Assembly (NCBI GenBank): GCA_937958185.1
Contig: CALFFN010000020.1
Span: forward strand, 1-44,538
From: an uncultured Neglectibacter sp.
Lineage (GTDB): Bacteria > Bacillota > Clostridia > Oscillospirales > Acutalibacteraceae
Reading direction: 5' to 3'
DNA: 44,538 nucleotides
The first letter of the stretch is position 1; each line of letters begins with the position of its first letter. The notes beneath the pieces were generated by a model. The model did no database searches. It had not been told where the DNA came from and saw only the letters and a list, made by a program, of their open reading frames with translations. Shown one piece after another: positions 1-8,544 of the stretch. A program made the translations under genes and the position numbers.

Positions 1-75
1 GGAGCGGACGACGAGGCTCGAACTCGCTACCTCCACCTTGGCAAGGTGGCGCTCTACCAGATGAGCTACGTCCGC
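1..75 (-). tRNA. tRNA-Gly (anticodon GCC)
   Basis: On the minus strand the cloverleaf is readable: acceptor GCGGACG pairs with CGTCCGC, the anticodon loop is TTGCCAA flanked by an ACCTT/AAGGT-type stem, and the T-arm contains GTTCGAGCC. The anticodon GCC reads glycine GGC/GGT codons. A discriminator T and CC follow, so CCA appears genome-encoded, with its final A just outside the window. Confidence 0.95.
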
Positions 76-151
76 ATATCAGAACGCTATTTATTATATC
101 GAAGAAAGTCGGGTTTGTCAACTGAAAATTTCGGATTTTTTGCAAAAAGAT

Positions 152-188
152 ACAAAAGCCGGGTCTCTCCCTGAGGAAAGACCCGGCT
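152..188 (-). terminator. Intrinsic terminator of the cold-shock gene
   Basis: On the minus strand AGCCGGGTCT pairs with AGACCCGGCT around a short TCAG-containing loop and is followed by TTTTG. It lies about 25 bp past the cold-shock stop codon. Confidence 0.85.
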
Positions 189-211
189 GCATGATCCGAA
201 AATGCTGAAAA

Positions 212-421
212 TCAGATCTTCTGGACGTTGACTGCCCGCAGCTTTTCGCTGTTCTTGGGATCGGGCTCAGTCTCGAAGGTCACTTTCTGACCTTCCTCCA
301 GAGTCTTGAAGCCTTCGCACTGGATCGCGGAGAAATGTACAAAAACATCCTCGCCGCCCTCATCGTTAGAGATGAATCCATAACCTTTTTCTGCGTTGAA
401 CCATTTGACTGTACCGTTCAT
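212..421 (-). CDS. csp: Cold-shock protein (CspA family RNA chaperone)
   Basis: A 69-residue single cold-shock domain. It has the two RNA-binding motifs GYGFI (RNP1) and DVFVHFSAI (RNP2) after the typical start NGTVKWFNAEKG. Cytoplasmic proteins of this family bind single-stranded RNA and melt secondary structure, in cold or in routine growth. I chose the ATG at 421 because GGAGGT lies eight bases upstream and family members begin at this point; an upstream in-frame ATG at 436 would add MEVPN. The gene has its own consensus promoter, a roughly 180-nt leader with a terminator-like hairpin, and its own terminator, so it is monocistronic. Confidence 0.93.
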   Translation of the reverse strand: MNGTVKWFNAEKGYGFISNDEGGEDVFVHFSAIQCEGFKTLEEGQKVTFETEPDPKNSEKLRAVNVQKI

Positions 422-516
422 GTTCGGCACCTCCATAAAAAATTGTATCCGGCATAGCTGCGCCGTATCACTGGGAAAACTCCCTGCGCTCCGAGCCCAT
501 CCGGGAAACCCCGGCT

Positions 517-576
517 AAAAAAAGCTCACAGCTTGTGTAAATCATCAGACGTTCAATGACTTACAAAAACTGTGAG
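517..576 (-). promoter_or_regulatory. Terminator-like hairpin in the csp leader (possible attenuator)
   Basis: On the minus strand CTCACAG...TGTAA (576-561) pairs with TTACACAAGCTGTGAG (540-525), 14 of 16 positions matching, around a 20-nt loop. Seven T follow at once (523-517). This is terminator geometry placed inside the leader, about 30 nt after the predicted transcription start and 100 nt before the csp start codon. Regulatory leaders are common for csp genes; an attenuator or a thermosensor are both possible. Confidence 0.5.
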
Positions 577-606
577 TTCATCTTCGTGCTATCAGAATAC
601 ACTGTT

Positions 607-635
607 ACTATACCACCCCCAGGGGATAATGTCAA
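607..635 (-). promoter_or_regulatory. Sigma-A promoter of csp
   Basis: On the minus strand TTGACA (635-630), a 17-bp spacer and TATAGT (612-607) form a near-consensus housekeeping promoter. Transcription would start near 600, giving a leader of about 180 nt. Confidence 0.85.
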
Positions 636-694
636 CAGGTTTTTCAAAATTTATTTTGCTGTCTGCGGGGCTTTGTAAATTTTCCTGCCTTCTC

Positions 695-723
695 TGGTGT
701 TTTCCGCCCATTTATGTTATACT
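695..723 (+). promoter_or_regulatory. Possible promoter of the MoxR operon
   Basis: TGTTATACT is an extended -10 (TATACT at 718-723). The -35 at 17-bp spacing is weak (TGGTGT). It is the best candidate upstream of the MoxR gene and would leave a leader of about 175 nt in which I see no other feature. Confidence 0.4.
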
Positions 724-905
724 GAATATTACCTGCTGTTGGCAAGCGGGCAGTTTGGGTTTTGCGTCTCTGTCCTAACGAAAAGGTTATCACTGGAAAA
801 CCTTTTGGAACTTCCCCTTTTCGGGCAGCTATGCTAAATTTTAGGAACGGAACCTGGTATCGGACAGGCACGGTCTAAAAGAAAGAAACGTAAGGTGGTC
901 CTTTT

Positions 906-1844
906 ATGATTCAGCCTCAGGCGCTCAGCGTCATCAATGAAGTGCGCAAGGTCATTGTCGGCAAGGATACCGTCATCTGCAAGGTGATGATGGCGATACT
1001 GGCACAGGGACATATTCTGTTGGAGGACAACCCCGGCATGGGTAAGACCACGCTGGCGCTGGCGCTTGCCAGAGCTATGGGCCTGCAGTTCAACCGGGTG
1101 CAGTTCACGCCGGAGGTCATGCCTGCGGACGTGGTGGGCTTCTCCGTTTACAATCAGGCAAAGGGAGACTTTGAGTACCGCCCGGGCGCGGCAATGTGCA
1201 ATCTGTTCCTGGCAGATGAGATCAACCGCACCAGTGCCAAGACCCAAAGCGCCCTGCTGGAGGCAATGGAAGAGGGGCAGGTCACGGTAGACGGGGTTTC
1301 TTATCCCCTGCCCCAGCCCTATACTGTCATCGCCACCCAGAACCCGCTGGGCTCCGCGGGCACCCAGCCTTTGCCGGAATCCCAGCTGGACCGCTTTATG
1401 ATGCGGCTTTCCATCGGCTATCCCGATTTGGAACAGGAAATCAAAATTTTGAAGCAGACCGCCGGGGGCAGACCCATCGACCGGGTGCAGACCGTGTGCA
1501 GCGCCCGGGACCTGCAGCAAATGCAGGCGGAAGCCGCCTGTATACACGTGTCGGACGAGCTGTACCAGTACGTTGCCCGGCTCTGCGCCGCCACCCGGGA
1601 GAGGCCCATGCTGCGCATCGGCGCAAGCCCCAGAGCCGGCGGGGCGCTGGTTCGGGCTGCAAAGGCGTCCGCCTGGATGGCGGGCAGGGATTATCTGATC
1701 CCCGGCGACATCAACCTGCTGTTCCTGAATGTGATGGAGCACCGCATTATTCCCTCCCCCCAGGCTGCCGTGAACGGCATCGACCTGCGCAGTATCTTGG
1801 CGGAAACACTGAAATCCGTTCCTGCCCCCAAGCTGGTGAGATGA
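906..1844 (+). CDS. MoxR-family AAA+ ATPase
   Basis: A 312-residue AAA+ ATPase. The Walker A motif NPGMGKTT lies at residues 42-49, Walker B FLADEIN near 101-107 and the sensor region VIATQNP near 141-147. MoxR ATPases act as chaperone-like remodelling factors and sit next to DUF58 and von Willebrand or transglutaminase proteins, as here. AAGGTGG precedes the ATG. Three bases separate it from the DUF58 gene, so the two are co-transcribed. The substrate is unknown; a role in envelope maturation with the transglutaminase is inferred from the operon. Confidence 0.93.
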   Translation: MIQPQALSVINEVRKVIVGKDTVICKVMMAILAQGHILLEDNPGMGKTTLALALARAMGLQFNRVQFTPEVMPADVVGFSVYNQAKGDFEYRPGAAMCNLFLADEINRTSAKTQSALLEAMEEGQVTVDGVSYPLPQPYTVIATQNPLGSAGTQPLPESQLDRFMMRLSIGYPDLEQEIKILKQTAGGRPIDRVQTVCSARDLQQMQAEAACIHVSDELYQYVARLCAATRERPMLRIGASPRAGGALVRAAKASAWMAGRDYLIPGDINLLFLNVMEHRIIPSPQAAVNGIDLRSILAETLKSVPAPKLVR

Positions 1845-1847
1845 GCT

Positions 1848-3002
1848 ATGCTGAAAAACAGACTGACCTATCTTGCCGTCCTGCTGGGCGCCGCCCTGTT
1901 TTTTGTATGCTATAACGGGTATATTTCCCATTATGTCTTTCTGGTCACGCTGGCGCTGCCCTGGATCTCCCTCCTCGTGTCCCTGCCCGGCATATTCGGC
2001 GTGCGCCTGACCTTCTCGGTGGAGGCGGCGGAGGTCAACAAGGGGCAGAGCGTGCCGCTGCAGCTGACTATCGATAGCCGGCTGCCTTTCGTCAGCGGGC
2101 GCGCCCACGTGACGCTGCACACACACAATACCCTGACCGGGGAGACCCAGGACGAATATTTTACCTTTACCGCCAGCCCGAAAGCCATGACTGTGGTGCA
2201 CCAGCTTTCTTCCCCCTGCTGCGGGCAGGTCCTCTGCGAGCTTCGCAGGGGAAAAGTCTGCGACTATATGGGGATTTTTTCTTTTCCCCTTTCCCTTTCC
2301 CGCTGCCCCCAGTACCAGGTGACCTTCTATCCCGCGGTCTATCAGCCGGAGCTTTCCGTGGAACAGGTGTTCCTGCCCGGCGGCGAGGGCGAGCGGTATT
2401 CCCACACAAAGCCGGGAGACGATCCCTCGGAGCTGTTCGACCTGCGGGAATACCGGGAGGGCGATAAGATCTCCCGGATCCACTGGAAGCTGTCCCAGAA
2501 AAGCGGCGCTCTGCTGGTAAAGGAATTTGGGCTTCCCATTTCCGACCACATTCTGTTTGTGCTGGACGTGAACGGCACAAACAGGGAAACCGATCTGCTG
2601 CTGGACATTTTTGCCACGCTGTCCCACTATCTTTCCCGGCACGGGGTCTCCTACCAGGCTGCGTTCTGGGAGGAAAACCAATTTTGCCTGGAAAGCATTC
2701 CCAGTGAGGAAGCGATCCGCCCCGTATTGGGGCAGCTGCTGAAAATCGGCAAAAATGACGCCCGCAAGGCGGTTCCCGCACAGGCGCTGCCCCGCGGAGC
2801 CTCTCACATATTGTACCTTTGCTGCGTGCCGGACGGCAGCACCGCCTCCTCTTTGCAGCAGCAGCTTCCAAACGCCCGGCTCAGCATACTGCTGGCGTCG
2901 GAATCACCTGACAAATTGCAGATAAGCCTGCCCTCCCGCGTCGAGCTCACCACGGTAAAGCCCGGACAGATCATGGACGCGTTGAACGGCTACCATCTCT
3001 AG
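1848..3002 (+). CDS. DUF58 domain membrane protein
   Basis: A 384-residue protein with two N-terminal hydrophobic segments (about residues 5-47), then a soluble part with the DUF58 signature around residues 190-228 (GDDPSELFDLREY, then RIHWK). DUF58 proteins are partners of MoxR ATPases and resemble von Willebrand factor A folds. The gene starts four bases after the MoxR stop codon. The next gene of the operon is separated by 465 bp of repeats, which is unusual for this cluster. Function is known only by association. Confidence 0.9.
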   Translation: MLKNRLTYLAVLLGAALFFVCYNGYISHYVFLVTLALPWISLLVSLPGIFGVRLTFSVEAAEVNKGQSVPLQLTIDSRLPFVSGRAHVTLHTHNTLTGETQDEYFTFTASPKAMTVVHQLSSPCCGQVLCELRRGKVCDYMGIFSFPLSLSRCPQYQVTFYPAVYQPELSVEQVFLPGGEGERYSHTKPGDDPSELFDLREYREGDKISRIHWKLSQKSGALLVKEFGLPISDHILFVLDVNGTNRETDLLLDIFATLSHYLSRHGVSYQAAFWEENQFCLESIPSEEAIRPVLGQLLKIGKNDARKAVPAQALPRGASHILYLCCVPDGSTASSLQQQLPNARLSILLASESPDKLQISLPSRVELTTVKPGQIMDALNGYHL

Positions 3003-3385
3003 CGGCTGCGCCGCGGGCAATCGGGAAGCTGCCTTTCTATAGAGGAAAGCGACCGGCCCGACCGAAAACACCAGAAGTTTTAACTTTCTTGGTGTCTGCG
3101 CCGCTTTTTTACACGTGAAACCTCTCTTGCATGGAGAAAAGTGGCTGACCCGACCGAAAGGTACTATGACTTTTACTTTTTGAAGCACTCGTGAAGCAGC
3201 TGCGCTGCGGGCAATCGTGAAACCTCTCTTGCATGGAGGAAAGCACCTGACCCGACCGAGAAACACTAGAATCTTTTACTTTCTTGGTGGCTGCGCCGTT
3301 TTTTTACTCGTGAAGCGGCTGCGCCGCGGGCAATCGGGAAGCTGCTTTTTGCATGGAGGAAAGCACCTGACTCGACCGCTGAAAA
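3003..3385 (+). repeat. Degenerate tandem repeat block, about 3.5 units of roughly 115 bp
   Basis: Recurring blocks include GCTGCGCCGCGGGCAATCG (3005, 3321, with variant GCTGCGCTGCGGGCAATCG near 3200), GCATGGAGGAAAGCACCTGA (3231, 3351) and CCCGACCGA. Spacers contain ACTTTCTTGGTG. The block fills the gap between the DUF58 and transglutaminase genes. From about 3386 to 3450 an AT-rich stretch of CTAACGACTAATAA-type mini-repeats follows. No reading frame here looks real. Confidence 0.85.
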
Positions 3386-3467
3386 CTAAAACTGACAATC
3401 TAACAACTAACGACTAATAACTAATAACTACCAAGCTAACGACTAAATCTGAAAGGGGGGAGCTGAA

Positions 3468-6158
3468 ATGCCGCGAAACGATCCTGTGGATAACCGATCC
3501 GCCGCGCTGCTGAACAAGCCCGGGATCATGCTGCCAAAGCCCGGGGTCCTTGACTCGTACAGCTTCTTTGTGGTGCTGTTCCTGATTGCCGGCGCAGGGG
3601 CGTTCGGCTGCTTTTACACCGCCTTTCAAATCGAGCTGTACTGGGGTCAGCTCACCTTTCTGGGGATATTTTTCGTTCTGATCTGCGCGGCGCAGTTTCT
3701 GTCGGAGCGCCGGAGATGGGCGGTGCCGCTCATGACCCTTGCCATCTGGGGCTTTGCCCTCTGGCGGAACTTTGACGTTGTCCTGCAGGGCTTTCTCCGC
3801 ACTGCTAACGCCATGCTGACCGCCTATTCAGGCAAGCTGAACCTGCGGGAGCCGCTGCCCCTGTTTTCGGTGGAGGAGCTGCCTGCCGCCGAGGCGACCC
3901 ACGTGCTGACGGTGTTTTCCCTCTTTCTGGCGTTCCTCTTTTTCTGGCTGCTTTCCTGGCTGTTTATCCGGCACAAAAGCGTGTTGGGCGCCTTTTGCCT
4001 GACGGGGGTCTTCCTGCTTGCGCACCTTGCCTTTTCCATTCTGCCCAACCGCTGGTGCTTCGGCGTCCTGCTGCTGTTCTGGGCATTTTTGCTGCTGGCT
4101 GCCCCTTCCCTGCGGCAGCGCAGTCAGCTGGTGGAAAACGGGGTGGCGTTCCAATCCTCCGGCGATATGTTCTTCCGCCCGGCGTCTCTTGCCCTGCTGC
4201 CCGTTCTGGCGCTGTGCATGATCTTCCTCTACAGCGTGTCCCCGCCGGAAACCTATGAGCGCCCGCAGTTCATCGTCGACCTTCGGCGGGAGCTGACTGA
4301 GGGCATGAATCTGAACACGATCTTCCGGGGCGACACAAAAAACGGCGAACGGGTAGAATTTTCCTCCCTTGGCGACCGCTATTTTACCGGGAAGATCGCT
4401 TTACAGGTGCGGCATGAATGGCAGAACGGCATTCCTACCATTCTGGAATCCCCCACCAGCCAGAAGGATTACCTGAAGAGCTTTGTGGGCAGCGTTTACA
4501 CCGGGGAAAGCTGGGAAAAGCTCCCGGAGCGGGATTCCGAGCTGGTGGCGGAGCTGTGGGGAGATCAGAACCCCCAGACCCTTCCCGCCGACCTCATGCA
4601 GACCATGCCCGGCTCTACCGACCCCCACTATTCCTATTTCCTGTCCGTGCGCAAGCTGGGAAAGGATCCCCAGAGCATTTACTCGCCCTATGGGCTGTAC
4701 TCTCCCCTGGGCGCGCCCAACAACATGGAATATGTAGACGACGGCTTTTTGCAGTCCCCCCATCTGTTTTCCGGCACGGAGGAATATGCCCTGTCCGCCG
4801 TGGCAATGCCGACCCTGGAGCATTTATCCTACTACGCGCCCCGGTTTTCCGGCTATTTTGAAGCCTTTGCCAATGAGCGGTACTTTGGGGACAGGGAAAC
4901 GCTGCTGAACACCCTGCTCACCCTGCGAAACTCCCTGAGCGCGACACAGGGCACGACGCAAAGCCCGGCGAATTGGGACCTGTGGCAGGCGCCGGACTGG
5001 GCAAAGGAGCAGTTGGAGGGAGACGAAGCCCTGCAGCTATTGTCTCCCCTGGAGCAATACAACGCATTTGTCTATGCCAAATACACCCATCTGCCCGATG
5101 ACCTTCGCGATTTTCTCACGGAGTACGCGGAAGAAAACGGACTGCCCACTTCCGTAACGCCGGAAAGCCGGGCATCCTATCTCCAGCAGGTACAGCGGCT
5201 GCTGGCGCGGCAGTGCACCTATTCCCTTTCCCCGCCCGCGCTGCCAAAGGGAGAAGACTTTGTCCAGTATTTTCTGACGGAAAGCCGCACCGGCTACTGT
5301 GTGCATTTTGCCACTGCCGCCACGGTGCTGCTGCGGGCGGCGGGCATTCCCGCCCGGTACGCGGAGGGCTACGCTGTTCCTACCAGCCTGCCCATTACTG
5401 CCTCCGAGGGCAATTGGAGCAGCGGCAGCTGGGTCAACGTGCCGGACTACAACGCCCACGCCTGGGTGGAGGTGTATTGGGGCGGTATCGGCTGGGTCCC
5501 TGTGGAGATGACCCCAGCGGGTCCCATGGTGCCCGCCGCTTACGCCAACGCCACGGGTCCCAGCGAAAATGACCATTTGACCGATTCTCTCACTGCCGCC
5601 AGCAGCAGCCCCACGCCTACGCCCACCCCCGCTCCGACGGAAAGCGCCCTGCCGACGGTCTCACCCTCGCCCACGCCGAGCGCTTCCGCTGCCCCTGATA
5701 ATATCACTGGCAGCATAACACCTTCGCCCTCTCCGGGAAGCACCTCCCTGCTGGGTGTGGGGCTTGCCACCAGTGACGGGCGAATGACCCTGCCGGGGCT
5801 GCTGCTGATCCTCCTGCTGGTTTCCCTGCCCCTCCTGCTGATTATACTGCTGCGCCCCATTCGGTTGTTCTTCCGCCGGAAAAAATTCCGGCAAAAGGAC
5901 AGGAACAAGGCGGCGCTGTGCCTGTATTCCCATCTGCTGCGACTGTACTGGGCGAACACCGCCCTGCCCGGCGACGGGGTCTCTCCCCCGGAGGAGCTGG
6001 AGGGGCTCGCCCTGAAGGCCCGGTTCAGCGATCACACCCTGACCCGGGAAGAGCTGAAAGTCCTCGCAGAGCAGGTCGCTTATCTGGAAAAGAAGCTGAA
6101 CCGTGAGCTGCCCAAATACCAGCGCCTGAAATGCAAGTACCTGCTGGCGCTGTTCTGA
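3468..6158 (+). CDS. TgpA-like membrane transglutaminase
   Basis: An 896-residue protein. The N-terminus has several membrane segments (about residues 25-260), followed by an extracytoplasmic region with a transglutaminase-like core. The catalytic Cys is in GYCVHFA near residue 611 and the His in NAHAWVEVYW near 664. The usual third residue, Asp, is replaced by Glu in GWVPVEMTP. A Pro/Ser/Thr-rich linker (about 705-770), one membrane helix (about 775-800) and a DUF4129-like cytoplasmic tail follow. This matches MoxR/DUF58-linked TgpA proteins, suggested to act on envelope proteins or peptides. GGGGGGAGC precedes the ATG. It closes the operon. Confidence 0.9.
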   Translation: MPRNDPVDNRSAALLNKPGIMLPKPGVLDSYSFFVVLFLIAGAGAFGCFYTAFQIELYWGQLTFLGIFFVLICAAQFLSERRRWAVPLMTLAIWGFALWRNFDVVLQGFLRTANAMLTAYSGKLNLREPLPLFSVEELPAAEATHVLTVFSLFLAFLFFWLLSWLFIRHKSVLGAFCLTGVFLLAHLAFSILPNRWCFGVLLLFWAFLLLAAPSLRQRSQLVENGVAFQSSGDMFFRPASLALLPVLALCMIFLYSVSPPETYERPQFIVDLRRELTEGMNLNTIFRGDTKNGERVEFSSLGDRYFTGKIALQVRHEWQNGIPTILESPTSQKDYLKSFVGSVYTGESWEKLPERDSELVAELWGDQNPQTLPADLMQTMPGSTDPHYSYFLSVRKLGKDPQSIYSPYGLYSPLGAPNNMEYVDDGFLQSPHLFSGTEEYALSAVAMPTLEHLSYYAPRFSGYFEAFANERYFGDRETLLNTLLTLRNSLSATQGTTQSPANWDLWQAPDWAKEQLEGDEALQLLSPLEQYNAFVYAKYTHLPDDLRDFLTEYAEENGLPTSVTPESRASYLQQVQRLLARQCTYSLSPPALPKGEDFVQYFLTESRTGYCVHFATAATVLLRAAGIPARYAEGYAVPTSLPITASEGNWSSGSWVNVPDYNAHAWVEVYWGGIGWVPVEMTPAGPMVPAAYANATGPSENDHLTDSLTAASSSPTPTPTPAPTESALPTVSPSPTPSASAAPDNITGSITPSPSPGSTSLLGVGLATSDGRMTLPGLLLILLLVSLPLLLIILLRPIRLFFRRKKFRQKDRNKAALCLYSHLLRLYWANTALPGDGVSPPEELEGLALKARFSDHTLTREELKVLAEQVAYLEKKLNRELPKYQRLKCKYLLALF

Positions 6159-6172
6159 AATTTTCCCAACAC

Positions 6173-6211
6173 AAAAACCCTCTCGGGAATTTCCTCGAGA
6201 GGGTTTTCTTT
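6173..6211. terminator. Bidirectional intrinsic terminator
   Basis: AAAACCCTCTCG (6174-6185) pairs with CGAGAGGGTTTT (6196-6207), with A and T runs on both sides. It can end both the plus-strand transglutaminase operon and the minus-strand lipoprotein transcript. Confidence 0.9.
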
Positions 6212-6221
6212 TCCGTACAAA

Positions 6222-6704
6222 TCAGGACAGGGCGTTGAAGTTTTCCACTACCTTGTCCACGGTGTCCCTGTTCGACATTGCCATCAGGATCACATTGCCC
6301 CGGCGCAGGACGGCGGTTTTCTCCGCTTCCGCGCACACCCATTTCCGGGGGTCAAGCTTTTCCTCGATCTCCGCCCTGACCTCCTCCGCGTCCACAGAAT
6401 CGGGCACACGGAGCAGCGCGACACAGTGGGCAATGGAGCCGATCGCCGGCTCGGAGACGATCGCTTCCGCGCCCTCGATGGGGTCGATAAACAGGAACCA
6501 GGAGAAGTTCTCCTCGGTGACCTCCGTCTCCAGCAGGGAAAGCTCCGGGTCGGTGGCGTCCTTCGTCACCTCTGCGAGCAGCTCGGAAAGCTCTCCTTCG
6601 AGGCGTTCCCCGCCGCTGCTGCCAACGCTTTCAGCCGGCTGCCCGCAGGCGGTGCAGACCAGAAGCAGGGCGGCGGTCAAAACCAGTAAAAACATTTTCC
6701 TCAT
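6222..6704 (-). CDS. Lipoprotein resembling DUF4358 proteins
   Basis: A 160-residue protein with a lipoprotein signal: basic MRKM, a hydrophobic stretch and a lipobox-like CTAC with the lipidated Cys near residue 19. The mature part has an acidic helical stretch (VDAEEVRAEIEEKLD), then AVLRRGNVILMAMS. This layout resembles the DUF4358 lipoproteins of Clostridia, whose function is unknown. It would be anchored on the outer face of the membrane. It is the last gene of the minus-strand group that includes the radical SAM and TatD genes, but a 42-bp gap leaves co-transcription open. Confidence 0.7.
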   Translation of the reverse strand: MRKMFLLVLTAALLLVCTACGQPAESVGSSGGERLEGELSELLAEVTKDATDPELSLLETEVTEENFSWFLFIDPIEGAEAIVSEPAIGSIAHCVALLRVPDSVDAEEVRAEIEEKLDPRKWVCAEAEKTAVLRRGNVILMAMSNRDTVDKVVENFNALS

Positions 6705-6746
6705 AAAAATTACCTCTTTTCCTTTCTTAAAAAGCAGGGTGCGCAG

Positions 6747-7373
6747 TCACTTGCCGATATATTCCCGGACAAAGAAATCCGCGCCCACGCTTTCGCACAC
6801 TTTTTTACAGGCTTCTATTTCATGTTTCGGCATGGTGCCGACCACCGTCATGCGGACATGGGGAACATTCAGCACCGCCCCGGAGGTAAACCGCAGAATA
6901 GCCGGAAAGGCTTCCAAGCCAAATTTACTGTGGCACAGCCTGTCGTATTTCTCCGCCGTACTGGCGTTTAAGCTGACGGACACCGCGTCCACCCTGCCGT
7001 CCAGCTCCTCTGCGACCCGTCTGCCCACGATCAGGTCCGCAAGACCGTTGGTATTGATACGGATAAAATGAGAGCCGTGGGCGCGCAGCTTATCGCAGAG
7101 CCACATCATGTCGTCCCAGCGGCAGGCGGGCTCTCCGTAGCCACAGAACACGATCTCCGTGTATTTGTTCAGGTCCCGGCGCTCCAGCTCTGCCCAGATC
7201 TCCTCTTTCGTGGGCTCCTTGCCCTGATACCAGAGATTGTCCGCGTACAGGCTGCCCACGCTGTTCTGCCGAAGGCAAAAATCGCAGCGGTTGGGGCACT
7301 GGTTCGTCAAATTGATGTAAAGCCCGGTTTCGTATTCGTATACGATACTGGTGTTCTGTTCTGTCCTGCTCAT
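6747..7373 (-). CDS. TatD-associated radical SAM protein
   Basis: A 208-residue radical SAM protein. The cluster-binding motif CPNRCDFC (CxxxCxxC) lies near residue 28, and FCGYGEPACR is the glycine-rich SAM-binding strand. It matches the short radical SAM family that occurs next to tatD (TIGR04038-like). That link holds here: its ATG overlaps the TatD stop codon by 4 bp, so translation is probably coupled. No SPASM extension is present. The substrate of the family is unknown to me; the genetic link suggests a step tied to the TatD metal-dependent hydrolase. Confidence 0.88.
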   Translation of the reverse strand: MSRTEQNTSIVYEYETGLYINLTNQCPNRCDFCLRQNSVGSLYADNLWYQGKEPTKEEIWAELERRDLNKYTEIVFCGYGEPACRWDDMMWLCDKLRAHGSHFIRINTNGLADLIVGRRVAEELDGRVDAVSVSLNASTAEKYDRLCHSKFGLEAFPAILRFTSGAVLNVPHVRMTVVGTMPKHEIEACKKVCESVGADFFVREYIGK

Positions 7374-8173
7374 AGTCTTTCCTTTCCGATCTCTCCGTTC
7401 TTTGGAATGTGGAACAGCCGTCTGGCATTTTCTTCGGCTGCCCGTAAAATGGTTTCCGGCGTTTCCCCGCGAAGCTCCCCTATTTTCTCCGCCACATGGC
7501 GGATCAGGGAAGAATCGTTCCGCTTGCCGCGACAGGGCACAGGCGCCATATAGGGGGCGTCGGTTTCCAGAAGCAGCCGGGAGAGCGGTATTTTCTCCGC
7601 CACCTCCACGGCGTGCCTGGCGTTTTTGAAGGTCACCACGCCGCCCAAGCCCAGATACATTCCCAGAGACAAAAGCTCCTTCGCCGTTTCCCAGCTGCCG
7701 GAAAAGCAGTGGACCACGCCCTGGGGGCGGTAGCGCCGCAGAAAATCCAGCGTGTCGGCATGGGCTTCCCGGTCATGGACTGCCACCGGCAGGGAAAGCT
7801 CGCCCGCAAGCTCCAACTGAGCGGCAAATACCTCCTGCTGGCGTTCTTTCGGGCATTCGTCCAGCCAGTGGTAATCCAGCCCGATCTCTCCCACCGCCAC
7901 GATCTTCTCCCTTTGGAGCATTTCCCGAATTTGAGAAAGCCAGTCCTCCGGCAGCTCTCGGGCATTTTCCGGGTGGATTCCCGCCGCGCCGTACACATAG
8001 CCGTACCGCTCCGTCAGGGCGATGGTGTCCCGGCAGCCTTTGAGGTCCGCGCCCATATTGATAATACCGCAGACCCCGGCATTCGGCAGGATACTTCCCA
8101 GCAGCTCCTCACGGTCGCTGTCGAACTGCTCATCGTCATAATGAGCGTGGGTGTCAAAAATCAATTCTTCCAT
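7370..8173 (-). CDS. tatD: TatD family metal-dependent DNase/hydrolase
   Basis: A 267-residue TIM-barrel hydrolase. The metal ligands are visible: DTHAHYDD at the start, GEIGLDYH mid-protein, VHDREAH, HCFSG, and LLLETDAPY near the end. TatD proteins are cytoplasmic 3'-5' exonucleases with proposed roles in DNA repair and oxidative damage. The ATG directly abuts the stop codon of the upstream 108-residue membrane protein gene, and the downstream radical SAM gene overlaps it by 4 bp, so the three form one transcript. Confidence 0.93.
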   Translation of the reverse strand: MEELIFDTHAHYDDEQFDSDREELLGSILPNAGVCGIINMGADLKGCRDTIALTERYGYVYGAAGIHPENARELPEDWLSQIREMLQREKIVAVGEIGLDYHWLDECPKERQQEVFAAQLELAGELSLPVAVHDREAHADTLDFLRRYRPQGVVHCFSGSWETAKELLSLGMYLGLGGVVTFKNARHAVEVAEKIPLSRLLLETDAPYMAPVPCRGKRNDSSLIRHVAEKIGELRGETPETILRAAEENARRLFHIPKNGEIGKERL

Positions 8174-8500
8174 TTATTTCCTGTACCTTTTTTCGATTCT
8201 TTCATGAACAAAAATCAGCAGAGGGATACCGAAGACGCAGGTGGCAGCAACAATGATTGCCGCCGCTATGGGAGAGGGAAAAGCAACGGCTCCGGCAGCC
8301 CAGAAGGGCAAGGAGTAGACTTTCCACATGGCGCTTTGCGCCCGGTTATAGGCGGGAATATCAGAAATGCTTTCGGTCGGAACCTTGCTGCCCGACCAGA
8401 ACCACATGGGTTCTTTCCGATGAGCGGAATATACGCCGAAGCCGAAAAAGATGCCGGCGCAGACCCAGCAGCAAGTCATCAAAATGATTTTCCCAACCAT
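8174..8500 (-). CDS. Small membrane protein, unknown
   Basis: A 108-residue protein with an N-terminal hydrophobic helix (about residues 3-24), a polar middle (HRKEPMWFWSGSKVP) and hydrophobic segments at about 58-98 that end in basic ERIEKRYRK. Two or three membrane passes are likely. I do not recognise a family with certainty. It lies immediately upstream of tatD with no gap. The possible ribosome site AAAGGG is about 12 bases from the ATG, somewhat far. Confidence 0.65.
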   Translation of the reverse strand: MVGKIILMTCCWVCAGIFFGFGVYSAHRKEPMWFWSGSKVPTESISDIPAYNRAQSAMWKVYSLPFWAAGAVAFPSPIAAAIIVAATCVFGIPLLIFVHERIEKRYRK

Positions 8501-8544
8501 GCGAAATCTCTGCCCTTTCTAACATCTAGTATCCAGCGTCTAGT

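Noticed and set aside
834..2807. 657-codon open frame on the minus strand opposite MoxR and DUF58
   Set aside because: It is antisense to two clear family genes, has a low-complexity Gln/Gly/His/Arg-rich product, and arises from the third-position GC bias of the real genes.
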